Positions 25,001 to 37,000 of a stretch of DNA of 64,000 bases are shown here, in pieces. Positions within the stretch are counted from its first letter, which is position 1. Each line of letters begins with the position of its first letter. The notes beneath the pieces were generated by a model. The model saw nothing but the letters and a program-made list of their open reading frames with translations, was not told the DNA's origin and did not search any database. A program made the position numbers and the translations under genes. Source of the stretch: Micromonospora sp. WMMD961 (GTDB lineage Bacteria > Actinomycetota > Actinomycetes > Mycobacteriales > Micromonosporaceae); NCBI RefSeq assembly GCF_029626145.1, contig NZ_JARUBJ010000002.1:3135501-3199500 (forward strand), written 5' to 3'.

Positions 25001-28000
25001 GCGGCGGACGGCGACGGACGGCGCACCGTGAGCGTGCACAGCGGGGACGGCGAGACGTGGACAGTGCACGCCTCCGGCACCCTCGGCGTCACCGCAGGCG
25101 TCCCGCCGGCCCTGATCGACTGGCCGCCGCCGGGGGCCGAGCCCGTCGACATCACCGACCTGTACCCCGGGCTGGCCGAGCGCGGCCTGACCTACGGGCC
25201 CGCGTTCCGTGGCCTGGAAGCGGTCTGGCGCGGCCCGCAGGGGGAGACGTTCGCCGAGGTACGCGCCCCCGAGAGCGTCGACGCCACCGGTTTCGGTCTG
25301 CACCCCGCAGTCCTCGACGCCGCCCTGCACGCCCTCGGTTGCACAGGCACCGACGACGAACCCGCCGCCGTCCCGTTCGCCTGGAACGGGGTGACCCTGC
25401 ACGCGGTCGGCGCCGACACGATCCGGGTACGACTGCGGGGCACCGACACCGTCACCGTGGATGTCTGGGACACCACCGGGCAGCCGGTCGTCACAGTCGG
25501 CTCCCTGGTGCTGCGGCAGTACGCCCCACCCACCGCGACGACCCTCCCGGTCGCCGACGCCCTGCACCGCCTCGCGTGGACACCGGTCACCGCACCCGCC
25601 ACCACCACCGCCCCGACGCAGATCTGGCGACCGCCGACCACCGGTGCCGACCCGCTGACCACGACGCACGCCGCGACGGCCGCCACGCTCGACGTACTCC
25701 AGCGGTTCCTGCGCGACGCCACCGACACCGACGCCCGGCTCGCCGTCGTCACCTCCGGCGCGGTGGCGACCTCGCCCGACGGGGACGTCACCGACCTGGC
25801 CGCCGCCGCGGTCTGGGGGCTGGTCCGCACCGCGCAGACCGAGAACCCGGACCGCTTCGTCCTGGTCGACCTGGACTGCCCCGACGACGACGGTGCGCTC
25901 GCCGCCGCGCTCGCCACCGGGGAGCCGCAGCTCGCCGCCCGCAACGGCAGCCTGCTCGTCCCACGGCTGGCCCGCGCCGTGACCGGCCCGGCCCTCGTCC
26001 CGCCCGCCGGAGTGCCATGGCGTCTCGACGTGCCGGTCAAGGGCACCCTCGACAACCTCACCCTGGTCCCGTGCCCCGAGGTCGACGAACCGCTCGCCCC
26101 GGGCCAGGTCCGGATCGCGGTTCGCGCCACCGGCCTCAACTTCCGGGACGTCCTGATCGCCCTGGACATGTACCCCGACGTCGCCCAACTCGGCAGCGAG
26201 GGCGCCGGCGTCGTCACCGCCGTCGGGACCGGTGTCGACGGGGTGCGGGTCGGCGACGCGGTGATGGGTATGTTCTACGGCGCGTTCGGCCCGGTGACCG
26301 TCACCGACCACCGGCTGGTCACCCCGATCCCGGCCGGCTGGACGTTCGAGCAGGCCGCCGCCGTGCCCATCGTCTTCCTCACCGCCTACTACGCCCTGGT
26401 CGACCTGACCGACCTGCGCGCCGGGGAGTCGCTGCTGGTGCACGCCGCCACCGGCGGTGTCGGCATGGCCGCCGTGCAACTGGCCCACCACCTCGGCGCC
26501 ACCGTGTACGGCACGGCCAGCCCGGCCAAGTGGGAGACGCTGCGCGGTCTGGGTGTCGACGGCGACCGGATCGCCTCGTCCCGGACCACCGGGTTCGAGG
26601 AGCGGTTCCGCGCCGCGACCGGCGACAGTGGGGTCGACGTGGTGCTCAACTCGCTGACCGGCGAGCACGTCGACGCCTCGCTGCGGTTGCTCGCCCCGGG
26701 CGGCCGGTTCGCCGAGATGGGCAAGAACGACGTCCGCGACCCCGCCGCGATCGCCGCGGCGCACGGCGTCACCTACCGGGCCTTCGACACCATCCAGGCC
26801 GGCCCGGACCGGATCCAGGAGATGCTGCGCGCCCTGGTCGACCTCTTCGACGCCGGCGCGCTGCGACCGCTGCCGGTGACCACCTGGGACGTCCGCTCGG
26901 CCGGTGCCGCGTTCCGGCACGTCAGCCAGGCCGCGCACGTCGGCAAGGTGGTCCTCACCGTCCCGAACGCCCTGGACCCGGACGGCGTCGTCCTGCTCAC
27001 CGGCGGCACCGGCGCGATCGGTGCCGCCGTCGCCCGGCACCTGGTCACCACCCACGGCGTTCGGCACCTGGTGCTGGCCGGCCGACGCGGCCCGGACGCG
27101 CCCGGCGCGACCGACCTCGCCGATGAGCTGCGCGACCTCGGTGCGAGCGTGACAGTGGCCGCCTGTGACGTCGCCGACCGCAGCGCCGCCGCGGCCCTGA
27201 TCGCGGCCAGCACCGCGGACCGGCCGCTCACCGCCGTCGTCCACCTCGCCGGCGTCCTCGACGACGGCGTGCTCGGCGCGATGACCCCGGGCCGGCTGAC
27301 CGGCGTGCTGCGCCCGAAGGTCGACGCGGCCTGGCACCTGCACGACCTCACCCGGCACCAGCCGCTCGCCGCCTTCGTGCTCTTCTCGTCCCTGTCCGGG
27401 CTGCTCGGTGCGGCCGGTCAGGCCAACTACGCGGCAGCGAACGCGTTCCTGGACGGGCTCGCCGCGCACCGGCGCGCGCAGGGCCGGCCGGCGATCTCGC
27501 TCGCCTGGGGCCCGTGGACCGCCACGACCAGCATGGCCGGGCGGCTGGACGACACTGACACGCGGCGCATGGACCGCACCGGTGTGCTCGGCTTCAGCAC
27601 CGGCGAAGGACTGGCACTGCTCGACGCGGCGCTCGGCGTCGACGAGTCGTTGACCGTCCCGGTGCGACTCGCCCGTACCGTCTCCGCCGGCGCCACGCCG
27701 CCGCCGCTGCTGCGCGGCCTCGTCCGCGGCGTCACCCGCCCGGCCGGTAGCGCCGGGCCCGCCGACCCGGCGACCGCGCTGCGCCGCCGCCTGGCCACCG
27801 CACCCGCCGAAGCGGAACGGATCCTCCTGGACATCGTCGTGGCGGACGTCGCCGCGGTCCTCGGGCACGCCCCGTCCGACGTCGTCGCCGGCCGAGCCTT
27901 CAAGGAACTCGGGTTCGACTCGTTGACCGCCGTCGAACTCCGCAACCGGCTCACCGCCGTGACCGGGCTCCGGCTGTCCGCGACCCTCGCCTTCGACCAC

Positions 28001-31000
28001 CCCAGCCCGCTCGCGCTCGTCGCCCACCTGCGCGACGAACTGCTCGGCGCCGCGATCCCCGAGGCACCCCCACCCTCCACGGAGGCCGCCGGGGACGACG
28101 ACGACCCGATCGCGATCGTCGCGATGGCCTGCCGCTACCCGGGGGGCATCAGCACCCCGGAAGAGTTGTGGCGGCTGGTCGCCGACGGCGCCGAGGGCAT
28201 CAGCGCGGTCCCGACGGACCGGGGGTGGCGAGCCGACCTCTTCGACACCGACAGCGACGGCGGCTCGGCCACCGACCGGGGTGGCTTCCTGCACGACGCC
28301 GCCGACTTCGACGCCGACTTCTTCGGCATCTCACCGCGCGAGGCCCTGGCCATGGACCCGCAGCAGCGGCTGCTGCTGGAATCCACCTGGGAGACCCTGG
28401 AACGCGCCGGCATCGACCCGGAGACGGTTCGCGGGGAGCCGGTCGGCGTCTTCGTGGGTGCCTCGGCCCAGGGCTACGACACCCTGCTGCAGGGCCGGGA
28501 CGCCAGCACCGGCTACCTGCTCACCGGCACCGCCGCGAGTGTCATCTCGGGCCGGCTCGCGTACGCGTTCGGGTTCGAGGGCCCGGCGGTCACCGTGGAC
28601 ACCGCGTGCTCGTCGTCGCTGGTCGCGCTGCACCTGGCGATTCGTGCGATCCGCAACGGCGAGTGCGCGATGGCCGTCGCCAGCGGCGCCGTGGTGATGG
28701 CGACACCGACGATGTTCCTGGAGTTCTCCCGACAGGGTGGGCTCGCCGCCGACGGGCGCTGCAAGGCGTTCGGGGCGGGCGCCGACGGCACCGGCTGGTC
28801 CGAGGGCGTCGGCGTGCTGCTGGTCGAACGGCTCTCCACGGCCCGCCGACACGGGCACCCGGTGCTCGCGCTGGTCCGTGGCACGGCGGTCAACTCCGAC
28901 GGCGCGTCGAACGGTCTGACCGCTCCGAACGGCCCCGCCCAGCAGCGGGTGATCCGGGCCGCGCTCGCCGACGCCGGTCTGTCCACCTCCGACGTCGACG
29001 TGGTGGAGGCCCACGGCACCGGCACCGTGCTCGGTGACCCGATCGAGGCGCAGGCGCTGCTCGCCACCTACGGGCAGGGCCGCGCCGCCGACCGGCCACT
29101 GTGGCTCGGCTCGGTCAAGTCGAACCTGGGGCACGCCCAGGCCGCCGCCGGGGTCGGCGGCATCATCAAGATGGTCATGGCGATGCGGGCCGGGCTGATG
29201 CCCCGCACCCTGCACGCCGACGAGCCGACCTCGCACGTCGACTGGTCGGCCGGCTCGGTCACCCTGCTCACCGAGGCCCGCGAGTGGACCGGTGACGGGC
29301 GTCCCCGCCGGTCGGCGGTCTCCTCGTTCGGGGTCTCCGGCACCAACGCGCACGTCATCCTCGAAGCGGCACCCGAGGAGCCGGCCCGCGAGGAGCCGGC
29401 CCGCCTGAGCGGGGTCGACGTGCCGCTGGTCCTGTCCGCCCGCAACCCGGAAGCGCTGACCGCGCAGGCCACCCGGCTGCTCGGCGGCGACGACCTGGAC
29501 CCGGTCGACGCCGCGTACACCCTCGCCGGGCGGGCCCGCCTTCCACATCGGGCGGTGGCGTTCGGTCGCGAAGCCCTGGAAGCCCTCGCCGCCGGTCGGC
29601 AGGACCCCGCGCTGGTCACCGGTGTACCGGTGGCCGGCCGGACGGCGTTCGTGTTCTCCGGTCAGGGTTCGCAGCGCCGGGGCATGGGCTTGGACCTGGC
29701 GTCGTCGTTCCCGGTGTTCGCGGAGGCGTTCGACGCGGCGTGCGCCGAGTTGGACCGGTACCTGGATCGTCCGGTGCGGGAGGTGATCGCCGACGGCGGC
29801 GAGCTGGATCAGACGGTGTACACGCAGTCGGCGTTGTTCGCGGTCGAGGTGGCGTTGTTCCGGCTGGTGGAGTCGTTCGGTGTCAGGCCGGATTTCCTGG
29901 TGGGGCATTCGATTGGTGAGATCGCCGCGGCGCACGTCGCCGGGGTGCTGTCCCTGCCCGATGCGGCGAGGCTGGTGACGGCCCGGGGTCGGCTGATGCA
30001 GGCGTTGCCGGCCGGTGGGGTGATGGTGGCGGTGCGGGCGACCGAGGCGGAGGTGTTGCCGCTGTTGACCGGCGGGGTGAACATCGCGGCGATCAACGGC
30101 CCCCGGTCGGTGGTGCTGTCCGGCGTCGCGGACGAGGTCATGGCCGTGGCGGCCCGGTTCGAGAAGTCGAAGCGGTTGCGGGTGAGTCACGCGTTCCACT
30201 CGGTGTTGATGGAGCCGATGCTGGCCGAGTTCGCGCAGGTGGCGGAAAGCCTGGCCTACGACTCGCCGCGTATCCCGGTGGTGTCGAACGTGACCGGGCA
30301 GGTCGCGTCGTCGCAGGACGCGGCGTACTGGGTGCGGCACGTGCGGGAAGCGGTCCGGTTTGCCGACGGCATCGCTACCTTGGAGGCCGCAGGTGTGAGC
30401 ACGTTCGTGGAGATCGGCCCGGACGGGGTGCTCTCGGCGATGGGCGCCGACTGTGTCTCCGACGCGGTGTTCGTACCCGTGCAACGGTCTGACCGGGACC
30501 AGCCGACCACGTTGCTGACCGCCCTGGCGCAGGTCTTCGTGCGCGGCGTCGCTGTCGACTGGACGCCGTGCCTGACCGGCGGGCGACTGGTCGACCTGCC
30601 CACCTACCCCTTCCAACGCCGCCGCTACTGGCCGGCCGCCGCCGTCGGCGAGGCCGGCGCCGGCAGTCACCCGCTGCTCGGCGCGATGGTCCCGCTGGCC
30701 GGCAGCGACGACGAGCGCGTGCACACCGGCCACTGGAGCACCGGCTCGGTGCCCTGGCTGGCCGACCACCGCATCGCCGGCTCGGTCGTCGTGCCCGGCA
30801 CCGCGCTGCTCGAACTGGTCCTCGCGGCCGGCACCGAGGCCGGTTGCGAGCACGTCGACGACCTCGTCCTCTCCGCCCCGGTGGTGGCCGGCGACCGGGG
30901 CGTGCAGTTGCAGGTCCGGGTCGGCCCGGCCGACGACGCCGGACGGCGACCCGTAGCGGTGCACGCCACCACCGACGGGGTGCGGTGGGCGGCACACGCC

Positions 31001-34000
31001 ACCGGCACGGTCAGCCCTGCCACAGAGCCCGCCCCGGCGACCGGCGAATGGCCCCCACCCGGGGCGACCCCCCTCGATCTCGGCGACCTCTACCACGACC
31101 TGGCCGACCGTGGCCTCGACTACGGTCCCGCCTTCCGGGGGTTGCGCGCGGCCTGGCGGGCCACCGACGGCACCATCCACGCCGACCTGGCCCTCGACGG
31201 TGACGCCGACGGGTACGCGGCGCACCCGGCGCTGCTGGACGCCGCCCTGCACGCCCTCGGCCTGACCGGTGACGCCGGACGGGACGCCAAGGTGCCGTTC
31301 TCCTGGACCGGTGTCACCCGGCACGGTCAGACCGGCAGCGCCGCCCGGGCCCGGCTGACCCGTACCGCCGCCGACACCGTCCGGATCGACCTGACCGACG
31401 ACCTCGGCCGCCCCACTGTCACAGTGGAGTCCCTGCTCCTGCGGCCGTACGCCCCGCCGTCGGTGCTGCACACGCTGACCTGGTCGCCGATCCCGGTACC
31501 CGTGGAGGCGACCGCGCCGGACCTGACCGTGCTGCGCGTCCCGCCGATCCCCGGCGACCAGGCCGCCGCCGCGCACACGCTGACGGTGCAGGCACTCGCC
31601 GCCGCGCAGGCCGTCCTCGCACAGGACGACACCCGTCTGCTCGTCCTCACCACCGGCGCGGTGGCGGCTGTCGCGGACGACACGGTTCCGAACCCGGCGG
31701 GCGCCGCGGTCTGGGGCCTGATCCGCAGCGCCCAGTCCGAGCACCCCGGCCGCTTCCTGCTGGTCGACGTCGAACCCGGCGCCGACCCGGACGACGCCCG
31801 GCTGGCAGCCATCACCGCGGCAGGGGAGGACCAGGTCGCGGTACGCGGCGCCGCTGTCCTCGTACCCCGGCTCGTTCCGCACCGCCCGACCGGCGACGGC
31901 CCGGCCCTCGGCACCGGAACCGTGCTGGTCACCGGCGCCCTGGGCGCGCTCGGCGGGATCGTCACCCGGCATCTGGTGGCGCAGCACGGCAGCACCGACC
32001 TGATCCTGCTGGGCCGCCGGGGCGCGGACACGCCGGGCGCGGCCGAGCTGGTCGCCGACCTGGCCGCCCTGGGCGCCACCGCGAGAGTGGTGGCCGCCGA
32101 CGCGGCCGACCGGCACGCCCTCGCGGCCGTCCTCGCCGCGGCACCCGACCTGACCGCCGTCGTGCACATCGCCGGGGTCCTCGACGACGGTACGGTCGAC
32201 CGGCTCACCCCGGACCGCACCGCCGCCGTCCTGCGGCCGAAGGTCGACGCCGCCTGGCACCTGCACGACCTCACCCGGGACCGGAACCTCTCCGCGTTCG
32301 TGTCGTTCTCCTCCGCCGCCGGCGTCTTCGGCGGCCCGGGGCAGGGCAACTACGCCGCCGCCAACTCCTTCCTCGACGCCCTCGCCGCGCACCGGCGCTC
32401 CGCCGGACTGCCCGCGACCTCGCTGGCCTGGGGACCGTGGGCGGACGGCATGGCCGCCGGTCTCGCCCCGGCCGAACTGGACCGGATGGCCCGCTCCGGT
32501 GTGCTGCCGCTGCCGACCGACGCGGCGCTCACCGCGCTGGACCAGGCCGGCGCCGACGGTCCGGCCCTGCTCGTACCGGTCCGCCTCGACCCGTCGGCGA
32601 CACCGTCGCACGTCCCCGGCGTCCTGCGCGGCATGGTCCGCGCGATCCCCCGGCCACGTGCCGGTCGGGCATCCGGAGACGCCGCACTGGTGCGCCGGCT
32701 CGCCGGTCTGGCGCCGGGCGCGCGCCGGGACCAACTGCTGGATCTGGTACGCACCCACGTCGCCGGTGTGCTGGGCCACGGCTCCGGGCGGGCCGTCGTC
32801 GCCGACCGCCCGTTCAGCGAGTTCGGCTTCGACTCGCTCGCCGCCGTCGAGCTGCGCAACGGTCTGAACGCCGCGACCGGGCTGCGGTTGGCCGCCACCC
32901 TGGTCTTCGACTACCCGACCCCAGTCGCCCTCGCCGAACACCTGAACACCGCCCTCGGTGGCGGCGACGAAGGCCCCACGGCCGGTGTGAGCAGGGCGGT
33001 CACGGCCGACGAACCCATCGCGATCGTCGGCATGGCCTGCCGCTACCCCGGAGGTGTGACGACACCCGAGGACCTCTGGCAGCTGGTCGACACCGGCGGT
33101 GACGCGATCGGGGAGTTCCCCCCTGACCGGGGCTGGGATGTAGGGGTGTTGTTCGATCCCGATCCTGACAATCCTGGGACCACGTACACCAAGGAGGGCG
33201 GTTTCCTCTACGACGCGGGCGACTTCGACGCGGGATTCTTCGGGATCTCGCCCCGGGAGGCCCTCGCCATGGATCCGCAGCAGCGGCTGTTGTTGGAGAC
33301 CTCCTGGGAGGCGTTCGAGCGGGCCGGGATCGACCCGGCGGTCGTACGGGGAGCGCAGGTGGGTGTGTTCGCTGGGGTCATGTACCACGACTACGTCAGC
33401 CAGCTCGGCTCGGCTGACGGAGTCGAGGGTCTGCTGGGTGTCGGTAACGCCGGCAGTGTCGTCTCGGGCCGGGTGGCGTACACCTTCGGCCTGGAGGGCC
33501 CGGCGGTCACCGTGGACACCGCGTGCTCGTCCTCCCTGGTGGCACTGCACCTCGCGGTGCGGGCGCTGCGCAACGGCGAGTGCGTCATGGCACTGGCCGG
33601 CGGGGTGACGGTGATGGCCACCCCGGGTACGTTCGTCGACTTCTCCCGGCAGCGCGGCCTCGCCCCGGACGGCCGGTGCAAGTCCTTCTCCGACGACGCC
33701 GACGGAACCGGCTGGGCGGAGGGCGCCGGTGTGCTGCTTGTCGAGCGGCTCTCCGACGCGGTCCGCAACGGTCACCGGGTGCTCGCCGTGGTGCGCGGCA
33801 CCGCTGTCAACCAGGACGGCGCGTCGAACGGGCTGACCGCCCCGAACGGCCCGTCGCAGCAACGCGTCATCCGCGCCGCCCTCGCGGACGCCGGCCTGAC
33901 CACCGCCGACGTGGACGCGGTCGAGGCGCACGGCACCGGCACGCGGCTCGGTGATCCGATCGAGGCCCAGGCGCTGCTCGCCACCTACGGCCAGGACCGG

Positions 34001-37000
34001 CCCGCCGACCAGCCGCTGTGGCTCGGCTCGATCAAGTCGAACATCGGGCATACCCAGGCCGCCGCCGGTGTCGCCGGGATCATCAAGATGCTGATGGCGA
34101 TGCGGCACGACACCATGCCGCGGACCGTCCACGTCGAGCGGCCCACCGGGCACGTCGACTGGTCCGACGGCGCGGTGGAGCTGCTCGTCGACGCGCGGCC
34201 GTGGCCGGCGGGGCAGCGCCCCCGACGGGCGGGGGTGTCGTCGTTCGGGGTTTCCGGCACCAACGCCCACGTGATCATCGAGGAGCCGCCGGTCGCACCG
34301 GTGGTCGAGTCGGTGGTGACCGAGTCGGGTGTGCCGTGGTTGCTGTCGGGGCGCAGCCCGCAGGCGGTCGCCGCTCAGGCGCAGCGCCTCGCGGCGTGGG
34401 AAGGCGATGCCGGGGAGGTGTCGCACTCGCTGGCCGCGTCCCGTGCTGTCTTCGACCACCGGGCCGTGGTGCTCGGCCCGGACCACCGGTCCGGTCTGGT
34501 GGCGTTGGCCGACGGGTTGCCGTCGGGCACTGTGGTGTCCGGTGTGGCGCGTTCGGCCGGTGTGGTGTTCGTCTTTCCCGGCCAGGGTTCGCAGTGGGTC
34601 GGCATGGCGGCCGGGTTGTTGGATGCGGAGCCGGTGTTCGCGGCGCGGATCGCGGAGTGTGCGGCGGCTCTGGCGCCGTTGGTGGACTGGAACCTGTTGG
34701 ACGTGTTGCGCTCGGATGACCCGTTGGAGCGGGTGGATGTGGTGCAGCCGGTGTTGTGGGCGGTGCACGTCGCGTTGGCCGAGGTGTGGAAGGCCAAGGG
34801 GGTGACCCCTGATGCGGTGATCGGTCATTCGCAGGGGGAGATCGCGGCGGCGTGTGTGGCCGGGGTGTTGTCGCTCGGTGACGCGGCGAAGGTGGTCGCG
34901 TTGCGCAGCCAGGCTCTGCTGTCGATCGCGGGCAGCGGTGGAATGGTCTCGGTCAACGCCGGTCTGGACGTGGTCACCCCGTTGCTGACCGAGGGTGTGA
35001 GTGTGGCGGTGGTCAACGGTCCGACCAGTGTCGTGGTGGCGGGTGCGGACCTGGATCCGTTCCTGGTGGCCGCTGAGGCGGCCGGGGTGCGGGCCAGGCG
35101 GGTGAAGGTCGACTACGCGTCGCACTGCCCCCTGGTCGAGCCGGTGCAGGCGGAGCTGTCCCGTCTGCTCGACGGCGTGCAACCGCAGGCCGGGACGGTG
35201 CCGGTGTTCTCGACAGTCGAGGACGGCGGTGTGATGGACGCCGGGTACTGGTACCGCAATCTGCGCCAGCCGGTCCGCCTCGATCTGGCGGTCGCGGCCG
35301 CCTACGCGGCGGGGCACCGGATCTTCGTGGAGGTCAGCGCGCACCCGGTGTTGACCGGGGCGATCGCCGACACCGCCGACGTGGCGACGGTGGGAACGCT
35401 GCGCCGAGGTGAGGGCGGCCCCGGGCAACTGGTCCGCTCGTTGGCCGAGGCGTGGGTGCACGGCGCACCGGTCGACTGGACCACGATCATCCCGGCCACC
35501 CGGACCGTCGACCTGCCCACCTACCCCTTCCAACACCAGCGTTACTGGCCGGCCGGCGACCCGCCGACGTCAGCGGTGGACCCGGTGGACAGCGAGTTCT
35601 GGCAGGCAGTCGAGAACGGCGACCTCACCCCGCTCGGGATCACCAACGGCGGCGACGACCTGCTACCCGCCCTCACCGCCTGGCGGCGTACCCGCACGGA
35701 GCGCGGCACCATCGACGGCTGGCGCTACACCGTCGGCTGGACCGCCCTGCCCGAGCCGCCCGACGCGCTACTCACCGGCACCTGGCTGCTGCTCAGCACC
35801 GCCACCGCGCGCACCGTCACCGAATTCGCCGGCGCCGCGATCGAGCAGGCCGGCGGCACCGCCGTCATCGTCGAGGTCGACCCGGCGGCGGCCGACCGGG
35901 CCGCCCTGACCGCACAACTGAGGGCGGCGGCCGGCCCGGAACCCGCCGTCTCCGGTGTGCTGTCCCTGCTGGCCGTGGCCCCGGACACCGACGGTGCCGT
36001 CCCACAGTGCCTGACCGCGACCGTGCTGCTGGTCCAGGCCCTGGCCGACGCCGGGATCCCCGGCCGGCTGCGGATCGTCACCCGCGGCGCGGTCACCGTC
36101 ACCGCCACCGACGCGCCGCCGCTGACCGGACCCGCCCAGGTCTGGGCCACCGGCCGGGTGCTCGGCCTGGAACAGCCGGACCGCTGGGGCGCCCTGATCG
36201 ACCTACCGACCCGGCTCGACAACACCGCGCTCACCCGCTTCCAAGCCGCCGTCGCCGGCATCGACGACGAGGACCAGATCGCGGTACGCGACAGCGGCGT
36301 GCACGCGCGACGCCTGCGCCCCGCCCCGCTCGACAACCCGACACCCTCGACCGGATGGACGCCGTCCGGCACCACGCTGATCACCGGCGGCACCGGCGCG
36401 ATCGGCGCACACGTGGCCCGCTGGCTGGCCGGACGCGGCGCCTCGCACCTGGTGCTCACCAGCCGTCGAGGCCCGGACGCCCCCGGCGCCGGCGACCTGC
36501 GTACCGAGTTGGAACAGCTCGGTGCCCGGGTGACCATCGCCGCCTGCGACACCGCCGACCGGGACGCCCTCACCGGCCTGCTCGACGGCATCACCGACCT
36601 GACCGCGGTCTTCCACGCCGCCGGCGTCGCCCGCTCGGCACCGCTGGCCGACACCGGACTGGACGAGTTCGCCGACGTGGTCAACGGCAAGGCGGCCGGC
36701 GCCGCCCTGCTCGACGACCTGGTCGGAGACGTCGGCGCGTTCGTCCTGTTCTCGTCCAACGCCGGGGTCTGGGGCGGCGGCGGGCAGGGCGCGTACGCGG
36801 CGGCCAACGCGTACCTCGACGCGCTCGCCGCCCGTCGCCGGGCCCGTGGTCTGCGCGCCACCTCGATCGCCTGGGGGGTGTGGGACGGCGGCGGCATGTC
36901 CGACGCCGTGATCGTCGAGCAGTTGCGCCGACGCGGCCTGGCCGCGATGGCACCCGACCTGGCCATCGCCGCCATGGCCCGCACCCTGGACCACGACGAG

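Noticed and set aside
28331..35536. A 2401-codon open frame on the minus strand, and many other long minus-strand frames across the PKS genes (for example 9439-12798 and 12886-15735)
   Set aside because: They lie opposite clearly conserved PKS domains and have low-complexity Arg/Gly/His/Val-rich translations with no recognisable family. They arise from the extreme GC3 bias.
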